This document shows positions 18,972 through 26,571 of a DNA stretch of 64,000 bases, piece by piece. This stretch comes from Geomonas propionica (GTDB lineage: Bacteria > Desulfobacterota > Desulfuromonadia > Geobacterales > Geobacteraceae). The position numbers were made by a program, and so were the translations under genes. Position 1 is the stretch's first letter; every line of letters starts with the position of its first letter. The notes beneath the pieces are model-generated. The model had not been told where the DNA came from and searched no databases. It worked only from the letters and a program-made list of their open reading frames with translations. The stretch lies in the NCBI RefSeq assembly GCF_016458235.1, contig NZ_JAEMHK010000013.1:62001-126000 (forward strand). Direction: 5' to 3'.

Positions 18972-19087
18972 CACGCTTTCCCTCCGACAACTTCCCCCAC
19001 TCCGACACCAACCGCGTGTGAAATGTATAACATTAGGTAATCCCTAAACTTTTTCCCTTGATAAAAAATATCGCCAGGGGCTAATCT

Positions 19088-19840
19088 GTGGATATGAAAA
19101 TTTCAGCCTTATTGTCCTTTTTCACCCTCGTCGTCCTCTCCGCCCTTCCTGCCAGCGCCATGAGCCCCAACGAAAAGCTGGTCTACGACGTCAGTTGGAC
19201 CGGCGTCAAGGCGGGGACCACGGTACAGGAAGTGAGCACCAAGGGAAATGAGTTCCACATCGTAACCACCACCCGCTCCACGCCCTGGCTTGATACCTTC
19301 TTCCGGGTGGAAGACCGTGCCGAGTCCGTGGTAGTGCGCGGCAGCGGCGACCGCTTCGGTTTTCCCAGGTACTTCCGCAACAAGATCAGCGAGGGGAGTC
19401 ACCGGCGCCTCAAGGAGGCGAGGTTCGACCAGCAGAAGCTCAAGGTGGAGTCCAAGGACCTGCTGCACAAGACCCAGCACATCGACGACATCAGCGCCAA
19501 TACCTACGATCCCCTTTCCATCGTCTACTACGTCCGCACCCTCGACCTCGTCCCCGGCCGCTCCCTCTTCGTAGACATCTACGACTGTAAAAAACTGTGG
19601 AACACCGAGGTGAAGGTGCTCAAGCGGGAGGAGGTCGAGACGCCGGTGGGGCGTTTCAAGACCATCGTGGTGCAACCCATGATGAAGGCCGACGGTTTCT
19701 TCGCCCGCACCGGCGAAGTCAAGGTTTGGCTCACCGATGATGCCCTGAAGATACCGGTGATGGTCTCGACCAAGGTCAAAATCGGCAAGATAAAAGCCGT
19801 GCTCACCGGCGGCAGCTACTGGCCGGCAAAGGCAGAGTAG
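19088..19840 (+). CDS. DUF3108 family exported protein
   Basis: 250 residues. A signal peptide ending near PASA is followed by NEKLVYDVSWTGVKAGT, the opening of DUF3108 proteins, and an all-beta domain. Function is unknown; members are periplasmic and may bind a ligand. GTG 19088 is used because AGGGG at 19076-19080 is well spaced; ATG 19094 is the alternative. The stop is followed by a tandem 6-nt tract and a bidirectional terminator shared with asnS. Confidence 0.82.
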   Translation: MDMKISALLSFFTLVVLSALPASAMSPNEKLVYDVSWTGVKAGTTVQEVSTKGNEFHIVTTTRSTPWLDTFFRVEDRAESVVVRGSGDRFGFPRYFRNKISEGSHRRLKEARFDQQKLKVESKDLLHKTQHIDDISANTYDPLSIVYYVRTLDLVPGRSLFVDIYDCKKLWNTEVKVLKREEVETPVGRFKTIVVQPMMKADGFFARTGEVKVWLTDDALKIPVMVSTKVKIGKIKAVLTGGSYWPAKAE

Positions 19841-19845
19841 AGACC

Positions 19846-19875
19846 AGACTAAGAGTAAGAGTAAGACTGAGAAAA
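19846..19875 (+). repeat. Tandem 6-nt tract after the DUF3108 gene
   Basis: Five 6-nt units AGACTA AGAGTA AGAGTA AGACTG AGAAAA lie between the stop codon and the terminator at 19880. The mirror tract on the other strand lies at 19934-19957 behind asnS. Confidence 0.7.
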
Positions 19876-19879
19876 CGAA

Positions 19880-19918
19880 GAGAGGCAAGGCGCCTATGGC
19901 CCTTGCCTCTCCCTTTTT
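19880..19918. terminator. Bidirectional terminator between DUF3108 gene and asnS
   Basis: GAGAGGCAAGG at 19880-19890 pairs with CCTTGCCTCTC at 19901-19911 (about 11 bp, 10-nt loop), followed by CCTTTTTCT on the plus strand and TTCGTTTTCT on the minus strand. Confidence 0.85.
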
Positions 19919-19933
19919 CTGCTTTGGTTTCTC

Positions 19934-19957
19934 TCAGTCTCAGTCTTTATCTTTATC
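19934..19957 (-). repeat. Tandem 6-nt tract after asnS
   Basis: On the minus strand, starting 5 nt after the asnS stop codon, the sequence reads GATAAA GATAAA GACTGA GACTGA and continues GAGAAA. It is the same kind of purine-rich hexamer tract as at 19846-19875. Confidence 0.7.
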
Positions 19958-19962
19958 GGCCC

Positions 19963-21348
19963 CTAAAACTCCGCGTGCCTCGGTGTCCTCGGGAAGGGGA
20001 TTACGTCCCTGATGTTTTCCATGCCGGTCAGGTACATGATCAGCCGCTCGAAGCCGAGCCCGAAACCGGCGTGCGGCGTGGAGCCCCAGCGCCTTGTGTC
20101 GAGGTACCACGAGAGCGACTCCGGTGCGATACCCGTCTCCAGCATGCGCTGTTCCAATAGCTCCAGGCGCTCCTCGCGCTGACTCCCGCCGATGATCTCG
20201 CCGACCTTGGGGACCAGGAGGTCCATGGCTGCGACCGTCCTGCCGTCGTCGTTCTGCCTCATGTAGAAGGCCTTGATCTGCTTGGGGTAATTGAGGATGA
20301 AGACCGGCCCACCCACCACCTGCTCAGTCAGGTAGCGCTCGTGCTCGCTTTGCAGGTCGAGCCCCCACTCCACCGGAAACTGGAACGACACCGGCGCCTT
20401 CTTGAGCCGCTCGATCGCCTCGCCGTAGTCCATACGCGCGAAAGACGCCTGCGCCACCGCCTCGATCCTCTGGATCAGCCCCTTGTCGATCTGCGTGTTG
20501 AAGAACTGCATGTCTTCGCCACAGTGATCCAGCGCGAATCGGCACAGCCTCTTTAAGAATGCCTCGGCGAGGTCGGCGTCGTCGGCCAGGTCGGCAAAGG
20601 CCATCTCGGGTTCGATCATCCAGAACTCGGCGGCGTGGCGGGCCGTGTTGGAGTTCTCCGCCCGGAAGGTGGGGCCGAAGGTGTAGATGTCGGAGAAGGC
20701 CTGCGCGAAGAGTTCCCCTTCGAGCTGCCCGCTCACGGTGAGCCCGGTGGCGGTGGCGAAGAAGTCCTTGGAGAAATCTATTGCGCCGTTCTCCAGCGGC
20801 GGGTGGGCGAGGTCGAGCGTGGTGACCCGGAACAGTTCCCCGGCCCCCTCGCAGTCGTTGCCGGTGATGATCGGGGTGTGTACGTAGAGAAAGCCGCGCT
20901 CGGCGAAGAAGCGGTGCACCTCCTGGGCCAAGGCCGAACGCATCCGGAACACGGCGCCGAAGGTGTTGCTACGCACCCTGAGATGCGCGATGGTGCGCAG
21001 GTACTCGAAGGTGTGCCGCTTCTTCTGCATCGGGTATTCCTGGTCCGCCCCGCCGACCACCTCGATTTGCTGCGCCTTCAGTTCCAGCGCCTGTCCGGCT
21101 GCCGGCGACTCCTGAAGGAGCCCGGTGACCGCAAGGGCGCTGCCGGTACCGATGCCGGTCACCTCGTCATAGTTGTCGAGGTCGGGCTCCGCGACCACCT
21201 GGATCCCGGACAGGCACGAGCCGTCGTTTAAGGAGATGAAGGTGACACCCTTACTGTTTCTGATCGTGCGCGCCCATCCCTTGACCAGGATGGTGCTGCC
21301 GGCTTTGCCTTCATCCAGCGCCTGTTTCACCTTGGTTCTAGCAGTCAT
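19963..21348 (-). CDS. asnS: Asparaginyl-tRNA synthetase
   Basis: 461 residues of class IIb. The N-terminal OB-fold anticodon-binding domain (about 1-110) precedes the catalytic core with motif 2 ([21 protein letters not shown]) and motif 3 ([13 protein letters not shown]). The ENSNT segment and absence of a long insertion mark AsnRS rather than AspRS. It charges tRNA-Asn directly. It is transcribed divergently from a PDZ protein gene. Confidence 0.96.
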   Translation of the reverse strand: MTARTKVKQALDEGKAGSTILVKGWARTIRNSKGVTFISLNDGSCLSGIQVVAEPDLDNYDEVTGIGTGSALAVTGLLQESPAAGQALELKAQQIEVVGGADQEYPMQKKRHTFEYLRTIAHLRVRSNTFGAVFRMRSALAQEVHRFFAERGFLYVHTPIITGNDCEGAGELFRVTTLDLAHPPLENGAIDFSKDFFATATGLTVSGQLEGELFAQAFSDIYTFGPTFRAENSNTARHAAEFWMIEPEMAFADLADDADLAEAFLKRLCRFALDHCGEDMQFFNTQIDKGLIQRIEAVAQASFARMDYGEAIERLKKAPVSFQFPVEWGLDLQSEHERYLTEQVVGGPVFILNYPKQIKAFYMRQNDDGRTVAAMDLLVPKVGEIIGGSQREERLELLEQRMLETGIAPESLSWYLDTRRWGSTPHAGFGLGFERLIMYLTGMENIRDVIPFPRTPRHAEF

Positions 21349-21379
21349 GTCAACACCCCGATGGTGGATTAAAGCATCA

Positions 21380-21408
21380 TTTATAACATAGAGGGGTTAG
21401 CACGGCAA
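21380..21408 (-). promoter_or_regulatory. Promoter of asnS
   Basis: On the minus strand TTGCCG (21403-21408), a 17-nt spacer and TATAAA (21380-21385). The leader to ATG 21348 would be about 25 nt. Confidence 0.6.
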
Positions 21409-21416
21409 AAGCATAG

Positions 21417-21444
21417 TTGACAGCCGGGGTGGCTCTCGTATAAC
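21417..21444 (+). promoter_or_regulatory. Promoter of the PDZ protein gene, close to its ATG
   Basis: TTGACA at 21417-21422, 16-nt spacer, TATAAC at 21439-21444. The expected start near 21451 leaves about 4 nt before ATG 21455, with no Shine-Dalgarno site. Confidence 0.7.
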
Positions 21445-21454
21445 TTCACTGGCC

Positions 21455-21838
21455 ATGACCAAGACCCTGTGCGCCATATTGCTTTTCACCCTTATGCTCC
21501 TGCCGGGCTCCGGCCAGGCTGCCGCCGTTTTCGGCGGGGTCGGCATCGACGGGGTCCCCAGGGCCGACGGCACCATCGTGGTGCGGCAATTGGTTGCCGG
21601 TGGACCGGCTCATTTGGCCGGAATCAAGGCCGGTGACATCATCACCCAGGTCGACGGCACCCCGACCGCCGGCAGCGACTTCAACTTCATCGTCGAGCGA
21701 CGCCTGCGCGGGCGCGCCGGGACCCCGGTGCTGGTCCTGGTACATCGTCCCGGCAACCCGAAGACACTCACGTTCAAGCTGGTTCGGCGCCAACTGAAGG
21801 TTGCCGGCACCGCTAAGAAAGACGCAAAGGGGGAGTGA
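21455..21838 (+). CDS. Secreted PDZ-domain protein
   Basis: 127 residues: a signal peptide to about GSGQA (residue 22) and one PDZ domain (GGVGIDGVPRADGTIVV, then GGPAHLAGIKAGDIITQVDG). It has no protease domain. PDZ proteins bind C-terminal peptides in the periplasm; the partner is unknown. The promoter leaves almost no leader, so a leaderless mRNA is likely. The TGA stop overlaps the region just before the next ATG, so it is coupled to the thioredoxin-fold gene. Confidence 0.82.
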   Translation: MTKTLCAILLFTLMLLPGSGQAAAVFGGVGIDGVPRADGTIVVRQLVAGGPAHLAGIKAGDIITQVDGTPTAGSDFNFIVERRLRGRAGTPVLVLVHRPGNPKTLTFKLVRRQLKVAGTAKKDAKGE

Positions 21839-21840
21839 AC

Positions 21841-22209
21841 ATGCGCATCCTGATGACTGCAATCCTGGCCGTAACCCTCGTCTGCCCGGGCCTCGTGGCC
21901 GGCGCCGAGCAACTCCCGCAGAGCCCGCTTGGCAGCCACAGCGTGCAGACCAAGTATCCCAAGGTCGTCCTGTTCTCCACCTCCTGGTGCCCCCATTGCA
22001 AGGCCGCCAAGGAATACTTCACCAGGAACAACATCCCCTTCATCAACAGGGATGTGGAGTTGGACAGCGCCGCCATGGAGATGGTTACCGGCAAGTACAA
22101 GAGCCAGGGCGTTCCGGTCATCGTCATTGGGGAGGATGCCAAGGTGCTGAAGGGATTCGACCAAGCGCGTTTCGAAAAGGCGCTGGACGAGGTGCGGAAG
22201 AAAAAATAA
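21841..22209 (+). CDS. Secreted glutaredoxin-like thiol protein
   Basis: 122 residues from ATG 21841, chosen because GGGGGAG at 21829-21835 is well placed; GTG 21835 overlaps that site. A signal peptide (to about VAGA) precedes a thioredoxin fold with STSWCPHCKAA, where CPHC is the redox pair, and GVPVIVIG with the cis-proline. It probably acts as a periplasmic disulfide reductase or oxidase. The PDZ gene upstream is in the same unit. Confidence 0.85.
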   Translation: MRILMTAILAVTLVCPGLVAGAEQLPQSPLGSHSVQTKYPKVVLFSTSWCPHCKAAKEYFTRNNIPFINRDVELDSAAMEMVTGKYKSQGVPVIVIGEDAKVLKGFDQARFEKALDEVRKKK

Positions 22210-22236
22210 GCGGCTGGAGCCAGCCGTCGGTAAGGG

Positions 22237-22264
22237 GGGAGCGTCATCGATGCTCCCTTTTTTT
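22237..22264 (+). terminator. Intrinsic terminator after the thiol protein gene
   Basis: GGGAGC 22237-22242 pairs with GCTCCC 22252-22257 (extra pairs are possible in the 9-nt loop), followed by seven T at 22258-22264. Confidence 0.85.
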
Positions 22265-22270
22265 ATGCTT

Positions 22271-22385
22271 AAAAACCTTTAGCCACGGAGGAAATCTGAG
22301 GACTTCGGAGCAGGCTAAACCAGAAGCTTTTTGGATTTCCCCCTAAAGCTTTTTGGTTCTCTCAGATTTCCTCAGATTTTCTCCG
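22271..22385. repeat. CCACGGAG palindromic repeat, copy A
   Basis: A 115-bp unit beginning AACCTTTAGCCACGGAGGAA and ending CTCAGATTTTCTCCG, with an inverted-repeat layout. It is the most diverged of three copies (others 59536-59668 and 60788-60903). It lies between two convergent genes. Confidence 0.75.
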
Positions 22386-22442
22386 AACCTTCGCGCTGAA
22401 GCGCTACGGCCCGCAAGCGTGGCCAATGGTTCAGCCTTTGCT

Positions 22443-23417
22443 TTAGATTTCCGTAGGTTGGTCCTCGGCCAACAGGAAGAAGAGCACCTGCACCAGCTTG
22501 GGGTCGAGGTTGGAGCCGCTCATCCCCTTCATGGTCCACATCACCTCTTCACGGTTGAACCCCCTACGGTAGGGGCGGTCCATGGTCAGCGCGTCGCAGA
22601 TGTCCGCGGTGGCGACGATCTGGGCCTCCATCGGGATCTTGCTCCCTTCCAGCCCGTGAGGGTACCCCTTGCCGTCAAACCGCTCGTGGTGGTAGAGCAC
22701 GATATTCTGCACCGTCTTGGAGAGGTTCGCTTTTCTCACCACTTCGCACCCCCACTCGGGATGCTTCATGACGATCTTGAACTCCTCCGGTGTCAGAGCG
22801 CGCTCCGCGTTGAGGATCGCCTCGGGAACCCCGATCTTGCCGCAGTCGTGCAGCCAGCTTCCGTACCTGATCTCCTGTTGGATGTCCTCAGGGATGCCGA
22901 GTTTCGCCGCCAGCCTCAGTGCCAGGGTGGCGACACGGTCGCAATGCCCCTTGGTACAGGCGTCCTTCAGTTCGATGGTCTGCGCCAGCGAATACAGGAT
23001 GAACTCGTCCTCGCGCTTGATGGCCTGCAGCACGCGGTAGCGGCGGATGCCGTCCTTGACGGCCCGCAGCATCTCCGCTTTCTTCCATGGTTTCAGGACG
23101 AACCGGAACACTTCGCCGCTGTTGATGGCGGCCAGCGTCGTGGAAAGGTCGGCGCTCCCCGTCATCATGATTTTCACGGTGTGGGGCGAGACCTCCTTGA
23201 TGCGAGAAAGGAGCTCGATGCCGCGCATGCCGGGCATCTCGTTGTCCGAGACCACCACGGCCACCGACTGGTGCTCGACGATCTGTAGCGCCTCCATCGC
23301 GGAAGAGGCGGTCACGATGTGGAGCCCCCTGTTCTCGAAGAGCTCACTGGTGTAGGCCAAGTAGCTTTTCTCGTCGTCCACGAACAGGACGGTCTCGCGT
23401 TGATCCTTGTTTGGCAT
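22443..23417 (-). CDS. Response regulator with HD-GYP phosphodiesterase domain
   Basis: 324 residues from the ATG at 23417, which has GGAGAGG upstream; an in-frame ATG at 23441 lacks one. The receiver domain (LFVDDEK, phospho-Asp in VVSDNEMPG) is followed by an HD-GYP domain with LHDCGKIG and HHERFDGKGYP, all catalytic residues present. It should hydrolyse cyclic di-GMP or a related dinucleotide when phosphorylated. No cognate kinase is adjacent. Confidence 0.92.
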   Translation of the reverse strand: MPNKDQRETVLFVDDEKSYLAYTSELFENRGLHIVTASSAMEALQIVEHQSVAVVVSDNEMPGMRGIELLSRIKEVSPHTVKIMMTGSADLSTTLAAINSGEVFRFVLKPWKKAEMLRAVKDGIRRYRVLQAIKREDEFILYSLAQTIELKDACTKGHCDRVATLALRLAAKLGIPEDIQQEIRYGSWLHDCGKIGVPEAILNAERALTPEEFKIVMKHPEWGCEVVRKANLSKTVQNIVLYHHERFDGKGYPHGLEGSKIPMEAQIVATADICDALTMDRPYRRGFNREEVMWTMKGMSGSNLDPKLVQVLFFLLAEDQPTEI

Positions 23418-23547
23418 GTGCCCTCTCCAAGGGGTACTCATTAAGTAGCCGCCGTATTCTTATCGGCACGAGCGCCGCGCATAAAAGCAAAAAATTGCTT
23501 GGGCCGAAAAAGTTAATCGTTTTGAGGTGCTACGCCCGCCGCCTTGC

Positions 23548-23575
23548 TTGACATGATAGGCAGAAGCGGTACCAT
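23548..23575 (+). promoter_or_regulatory. Possible promoter for the HTH gene
   Basis: TTGACA at 23548-23553, 16-nt spacer and TACCAT at 23570-23575. Confidence 0.45.
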
Positions 23576-23674
23576 CCAACGGTGGAACTGTAATTAAAAC
23601 CGAGGCGGCCGCGCTCTTTTTTTAGCAGCGACGCCTCAGCTCCGGGTGGGACCGAAGCGAAGGAGGGAGCGATC

Positions 23675-23857
23675 ATGCTGGTATCCAAGAGTTGGTACAC
23701 CCCGGCCGAGGCCTGCGAGAAATTCGGCGTGGAGATGGAGCGTCTGCAGGTATGGATTGACGAGGGAGTGATCCGCACCGAGGAGGACAACGGCCAGGTG
23801 GTGCGGGTAAACGGCGACGATCTGGAGCTGAAGATCGAGGAGATGACCGGGATCTGA
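23675..23857 (+). CDS. Small MerR-like helix-turn-helix protein
   Basis: 60 residues with an exact AAGGAGG ending 10 nt before ATG 23675. The sequence [20 protein letters not shown] then VWIDEGVI is a winged HTH of the MerR/excisionase type (helix, turn, and a wing with [12 protein letters not shown]). It lacks an effector domain, so it may be a DNA-binding adaptor. No integrase or phage gene is near. It stands between the HD-GYP and CheX-like genes. Confidence 0.8.
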   Translation: MLVSKSWYTPAEACEKFGVEMERLQVWIDEGVIRTEEDNGQVVRVNGDDLELKIEEMTGI

Positions 23858-23868
23858 ACCCACTGGAT

Positions 23869-24013
23869 GATTGCCGATTGACCATGGACTTTGGCGATTT
23901 TCTTCTCAAGGATGCGATGCACCGGCAACCACTCGCTAAAGGTTCTGCGGTAAATGACGAAAGGATAGGTGACGGCAGTTCTGGTTTCCATAGTCAACTG
24001 TCAATTGTCAGTT
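23869..24013. repeat. Heptamer-armed inverted repeat element with a 103-bp core
   Basis: Left arm 23869-23889 reads GATTGCC GATTGAC CATGGAC; right arm 23993-24013 reads GTCAACT GTCAATT GTCAGTT, whose complement repeats the ATTGAC theme. The element fills the gap between the HTH stop codon and the Shine-Dalgarno site of the CheX-like gene, as at 2326-2850. The core is open on the minus strand but too short to identify. Confidence 0.5.
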
Positions 24014-24038
24014 ATCCATTGCTGTAAAGGGGGTTGCC

Positions 24039-24542
24039 TTGAGCAACAGCATAACGTTCGAAGAGATCATGTTCACCATCATGTCCGCCACCCAGGACAC
24101 CTTCAAAAGCTACATGAATACCGACATCTATGCCGGCAAGGTTGAGAAGAAGATCAACCCGCTGACCAGTGACGTGGTGGGGATCGTGGGGGTCGCCGGA
24201 GACCGGGTCGGCTACATCATCTTCGCGACCGAGAAGGGACCGGCGGAACAGATTGCCAAGGATCTCCTGATGCTCGACGAGGCCGATGACGAGGCGATCA
24301 ACGACGCGGTCGGCGAGGTGGCCAATAACATCGCCGGTGTCTTCAAGACCAAGTACCACGAGCAGTACGGCAGCGTCGCCCTGGGGCTCCCCCTGGTCCT
24401 TTCCGGGCGCCTGCGGCCGATGACCGATCCCCCCGAACAGGCCGCCACGGACGGGAGCATGAGCGTGCAGTGCAAGGGGGTCACCATCCCCTTTACCACC
24501 ATGGACGGCAGGCTCCACTTTCGGGTCATGGTTTATATGTAA
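24039..24542 (+). CDS. CheX-like chemotaxis phosphatase domain protein
   Basis: 167 residues from TTG 24039, with AAAGGGGG at 24026-24033. The signature of the CheC/CheX/FliY family, D-x3-E-x2-N-x21-P, is met exactly by Asp89, Glu93, Asn96 and Pro118. CheX proteins dephosphorylate CheY-P or other receivers in the cytoplasm. Near the HD-GYP response regulator, a role in switching off a receiver domain is possible but unproven. An intrinsic terminator follows. Confidence 0.85.
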   Translation: MSNSITFEEIMFTIMSATQDTFKSYMNTDIYAGKVEKKINPLTSDVVGIVGVAGDRVGYIIFATEKGPAEQIAKDLLMLDEADDEAINDAVGEVANNIAGVFKTKYHEQYGSVALGLPLVLSGRLRPMTDPPEQAATDGSMSVQCKGVTIPFTTMDGRLHFRVMVYM

Positions 24543-24625
24543 GGACAGTGGCTGGGGGCTGGTAAAACCTACTCCTGCTGACGGCTCAATCCCGGCTGCT
24601 CCGGTTGTCTCATTGAAACAACGAA

Positions 24626-24658
24626 GCCCCCGCTGCCATGACGGCAACGGGGGCTTTT
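24626..24658 (+). terminator. Intrinsic terminator after the CheX-like gene
   Basis: GCCCCCGCTGCC at 24626-24637 pairs, with one mismatch, with GGCAACGGGGGC ending at 24654, followed by TTTTCT. Confidence 0.85.
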
Positions 24659-24680
24659 CTGTCTTTGCTGTGCTTCTGTA

Positions 24681-24702
24681 GGGGCGAATAATCATTCGCC
24701 CC
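24681..24702. repeat. 22-nt palindrome, dispersed repeat copy 2
   Basis: GGGGCGAATA directly followed by ATCATTCGCCCC; the same unit as at 18950-18971 with one changed base in the centre. It lies just behind the fumarase stop codon. Confidence 0.75.
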
Positions 24703-24713
24703 CTTACCTCATT

Positions 24714-26339
24714 TTAGATACCCAACTGCTTGAAGAAGTCGTTCCCCTTGTCGTCCACCAGGATGAACGCCGGGAAGTCCTCCACCTCGATCTTCCAGAC
24801 CGCCTCCATCCCCAGTTCGGGGAAGTCGATGCATTCCACCTTCTTGATGTTCTCCTCGGCGAGGATCGCGGCTGGGCCGCCGATGGAGCCGAGGTAGAAG
24901 CCGCCGTGCTTCTGGCAGGCGTCGGTCACCTGCTGCGAGCGGTTACCTTTGGCGATCATGACCATGGAGCCGCCGTTGGCCTGCAAGAGGTCGACGTAGG
25001 AGTCCATGCGGCCGGCGGTGGTGGGGCCGAAGGAGCCGGAGGGCTTGCCCACCGGAGTCTTGGCCGGGCCCGCGTAGTAGATCGGGTGGTTCTTCAGGTA
25101 CTCGGGAAGCGGCTTGCCGGAGTCGAGGATTTCCTTGAACTTGGCGTGCGCGATGTCGCGGCCGACCACGATGGTGCCGGAGAGCAGCAGCGGGGTGGAG
25201 ACCGGGTGCTTGGAGAGTTCGGCCAGAATGTCCTTCATGGGCTGGTTCAAGTTGATCCTGACGCCGTGCTCATGCTTGCCGCGGAAACGCTCGGGGATGA
25301 GGCGCCCCGGGTTCTCGTCCATCTGCTCGACCCAGATCCCTTCCTTGTTGATCTTCGCCTTGATGTTGCGGTCGGCGGAGCAGGAAACGCCCATGCCGAC
25401 CGGGCAGGATGCGCCGTGACGCGGCAGGCGGATGATCCGCACGTCGTGGGCGAAGTATTTGCCGCCGAACTGGGCGCCGATGCCGGACTCCTGCGCCGCC
25501 TTCAAGAGCTCCGCCTCGAGGGCGAGGTCGCGGAAGGCCTGGCCATGCTCATTGCCGCTGGTCGGCAGCGCGTCGAGATATTTGGCGCTGGCGAGCTTGA
25601 CGGTCTTCAGGCAGGCCTCGGCGCTGGTGCCGCCGATGGCGAAGGCCAAGTGGTAGGGGGGGCATGCCGCGGTGCCCAGGGTCTTCATCTTGGCCACCAG
25701 GAACTTGATCAGGCTGTCCGGGTTCAAGAGCGCCTTGGTCTCCTGGTACAGGTAGGTCTTGTTGGCGGAGCCGCCACCCTTGGCCATGAACAGGAATTTG
25801 TACTCGGCGCCCTTGGTGGCATAGAGGTCGATCTGCGCCGGCAGGTTGGTCCCGGTGTTGGTCTCCTTGTACATGTCGAGGGCGACGGTCTGGGAGTAGC
25901 GCAGGTTCTCTTCGGTATAGGTCCGGTAGACCCCCTTGGAGAGGTACTCCTCGTCGTTGGTCCCGGTCCAGACCTGCTGCCCCTTCTTGCCCATGACGAT
26001 GGCGGTGCCGGTGTCCTGGCAGACCGGGAGCTCGAAGTTGGCGGCAACCTCGGCGTTTCTCAGGAAGGCGAGGGCAACACCCTTATCGTTCTGGGAGGCT
26101 TCCGGATCGGTCAGGATCTTGGCGACCATCTCGTTGTGCTCCGGGCGGAGCAGGAAAGAGAGGTCCTTCATGGCGGTGTTGGCGACCACGGTGAGGGCCT
26201 CCGGAGCTACCTTGAGGATCTCCTGCCCTTCGAAGTTGGCGACCGAAACGTACTGCTGGGAGTCCGGGATGAGGCGGTACTTGGTGGTGTCCGGCCCGAG
26301 CGGGAAAGCTTCCTGGTACTTGAACTCTGGAGTTGCCAT
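24714..26339 (-). CDS. Class I (iron-sulfur) fumarate hydratase
   Basis: 541 residues from ATG at 26339 (AAGGAGA just upstream). It has the FumA/FumB layout: N-terminal fumarase domain with the cysteines that hold a 4Fe-4S cluster ([27 protein letters not shown]) and a C-terminal beta domain ([28 protein letters not shown]). It interconverts fumarate and malate in the TCA cycle. The oxygen-sensitive class I type fits an anaerobe. Confidence 0.95.
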   Translation of the reverse strand: MATPEFKYQEAFPLGPDTTKYRLIPDSQQYVSVANFEGQEILKVAPEALTVVANTAMKDLSFLLRPEHNEMVAKILTDPEASQNDKGVALAFLRNAEVAANFELPVCQDTGTAIVMGKKGQQVWTGTNDEEYLSKGVYRTYTEENLRYSQTVALDMYKETNTGTNLPAQIDLYATKGAEYKFLFMAKGGGSANKTYLYQETKALLNPDSLIKFLVAKMKTLGTAACPPYHLAFAIGGTSAEACLKTVKLASAKYLDALPTSGNEHGQAFRDLALEAELLKAAQESGIGAQFGGKYFAHDVRIIRLPRHGASCPVGMGVSCSADRNIKAKINKEGIWVEQMDENPGRLIPERFRGKHEHGVRINLNQPMKDILAELSKHPVSTPLLLSGTIVVGRDIAHAKFKEILDSGKPLPEYLKNHPIYYAGPAKTPVGKPSGSFGPTTAGRMDSYVDLLQANGGSMVMIAKGNRSQQVTDACQKHGGFYLGSIGGPAAILAEENIKKVECIDFPELGMEAVWKIEVEDFPAFILVDDKGNDFFKQLGI

Positions 26340-26412
26340 CGGTTCTGTTCTCCTTTGCGTGGGATTGATGGTGACTGGTATCCGTAACCGCGCGGACGGC
26401 ACGGCAAAAAAA

Positions 26413-26442
26413 TGTATACACGATTGGCGGAATATATTGCAA
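26413..26442 (-). promoter_or_regulatory. Possible fumarase promoter
   Basis: On the minus strand TTGCAA (26437-26442), 18-nt spacer, TATACA (26413-26418); leader about 67 nt. Confidence 0.5.
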
Positions 26443-26536
26443 AAGGCCAATTTTGTCGAGAGCTAAGTTTGCCTGGGGAGTCTCTGCACGGTAAATGGGG
26501 GAGGCTGCGGAGCCTTGGTGGTGGCGGCGGGGGGGA

Positions 26537-26563
26537 GGGCCCCGCCTTTGAGTGGCGGGGCCC
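26537..26563 (-). terminator. GC-rich stem-loop after the lipase gene
   Basis: GGGCCCCGCC at 26537-26546 pairs perfectly with GGCGGGGCCC at 26554-26563 around 7 nt. No T-run follows on the minus strand, so its strength as terminator is uncertain. Confidence 0.45.
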
Positions 26564-26571
26564 GGCCGGAA

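Noticed and set aside
23675..23857. Reading the 60-residue HTH protein as a phage excisionase
   Set aside because: No integrase, attachment site or phage gene is nearby, so only a general HTH call is supported.
24906..26387. A 493-codon plus-strand frame opposite fumarase
   Set aside because: The minus strand encodes a complete class I fumarase; the plus frame has no motif.
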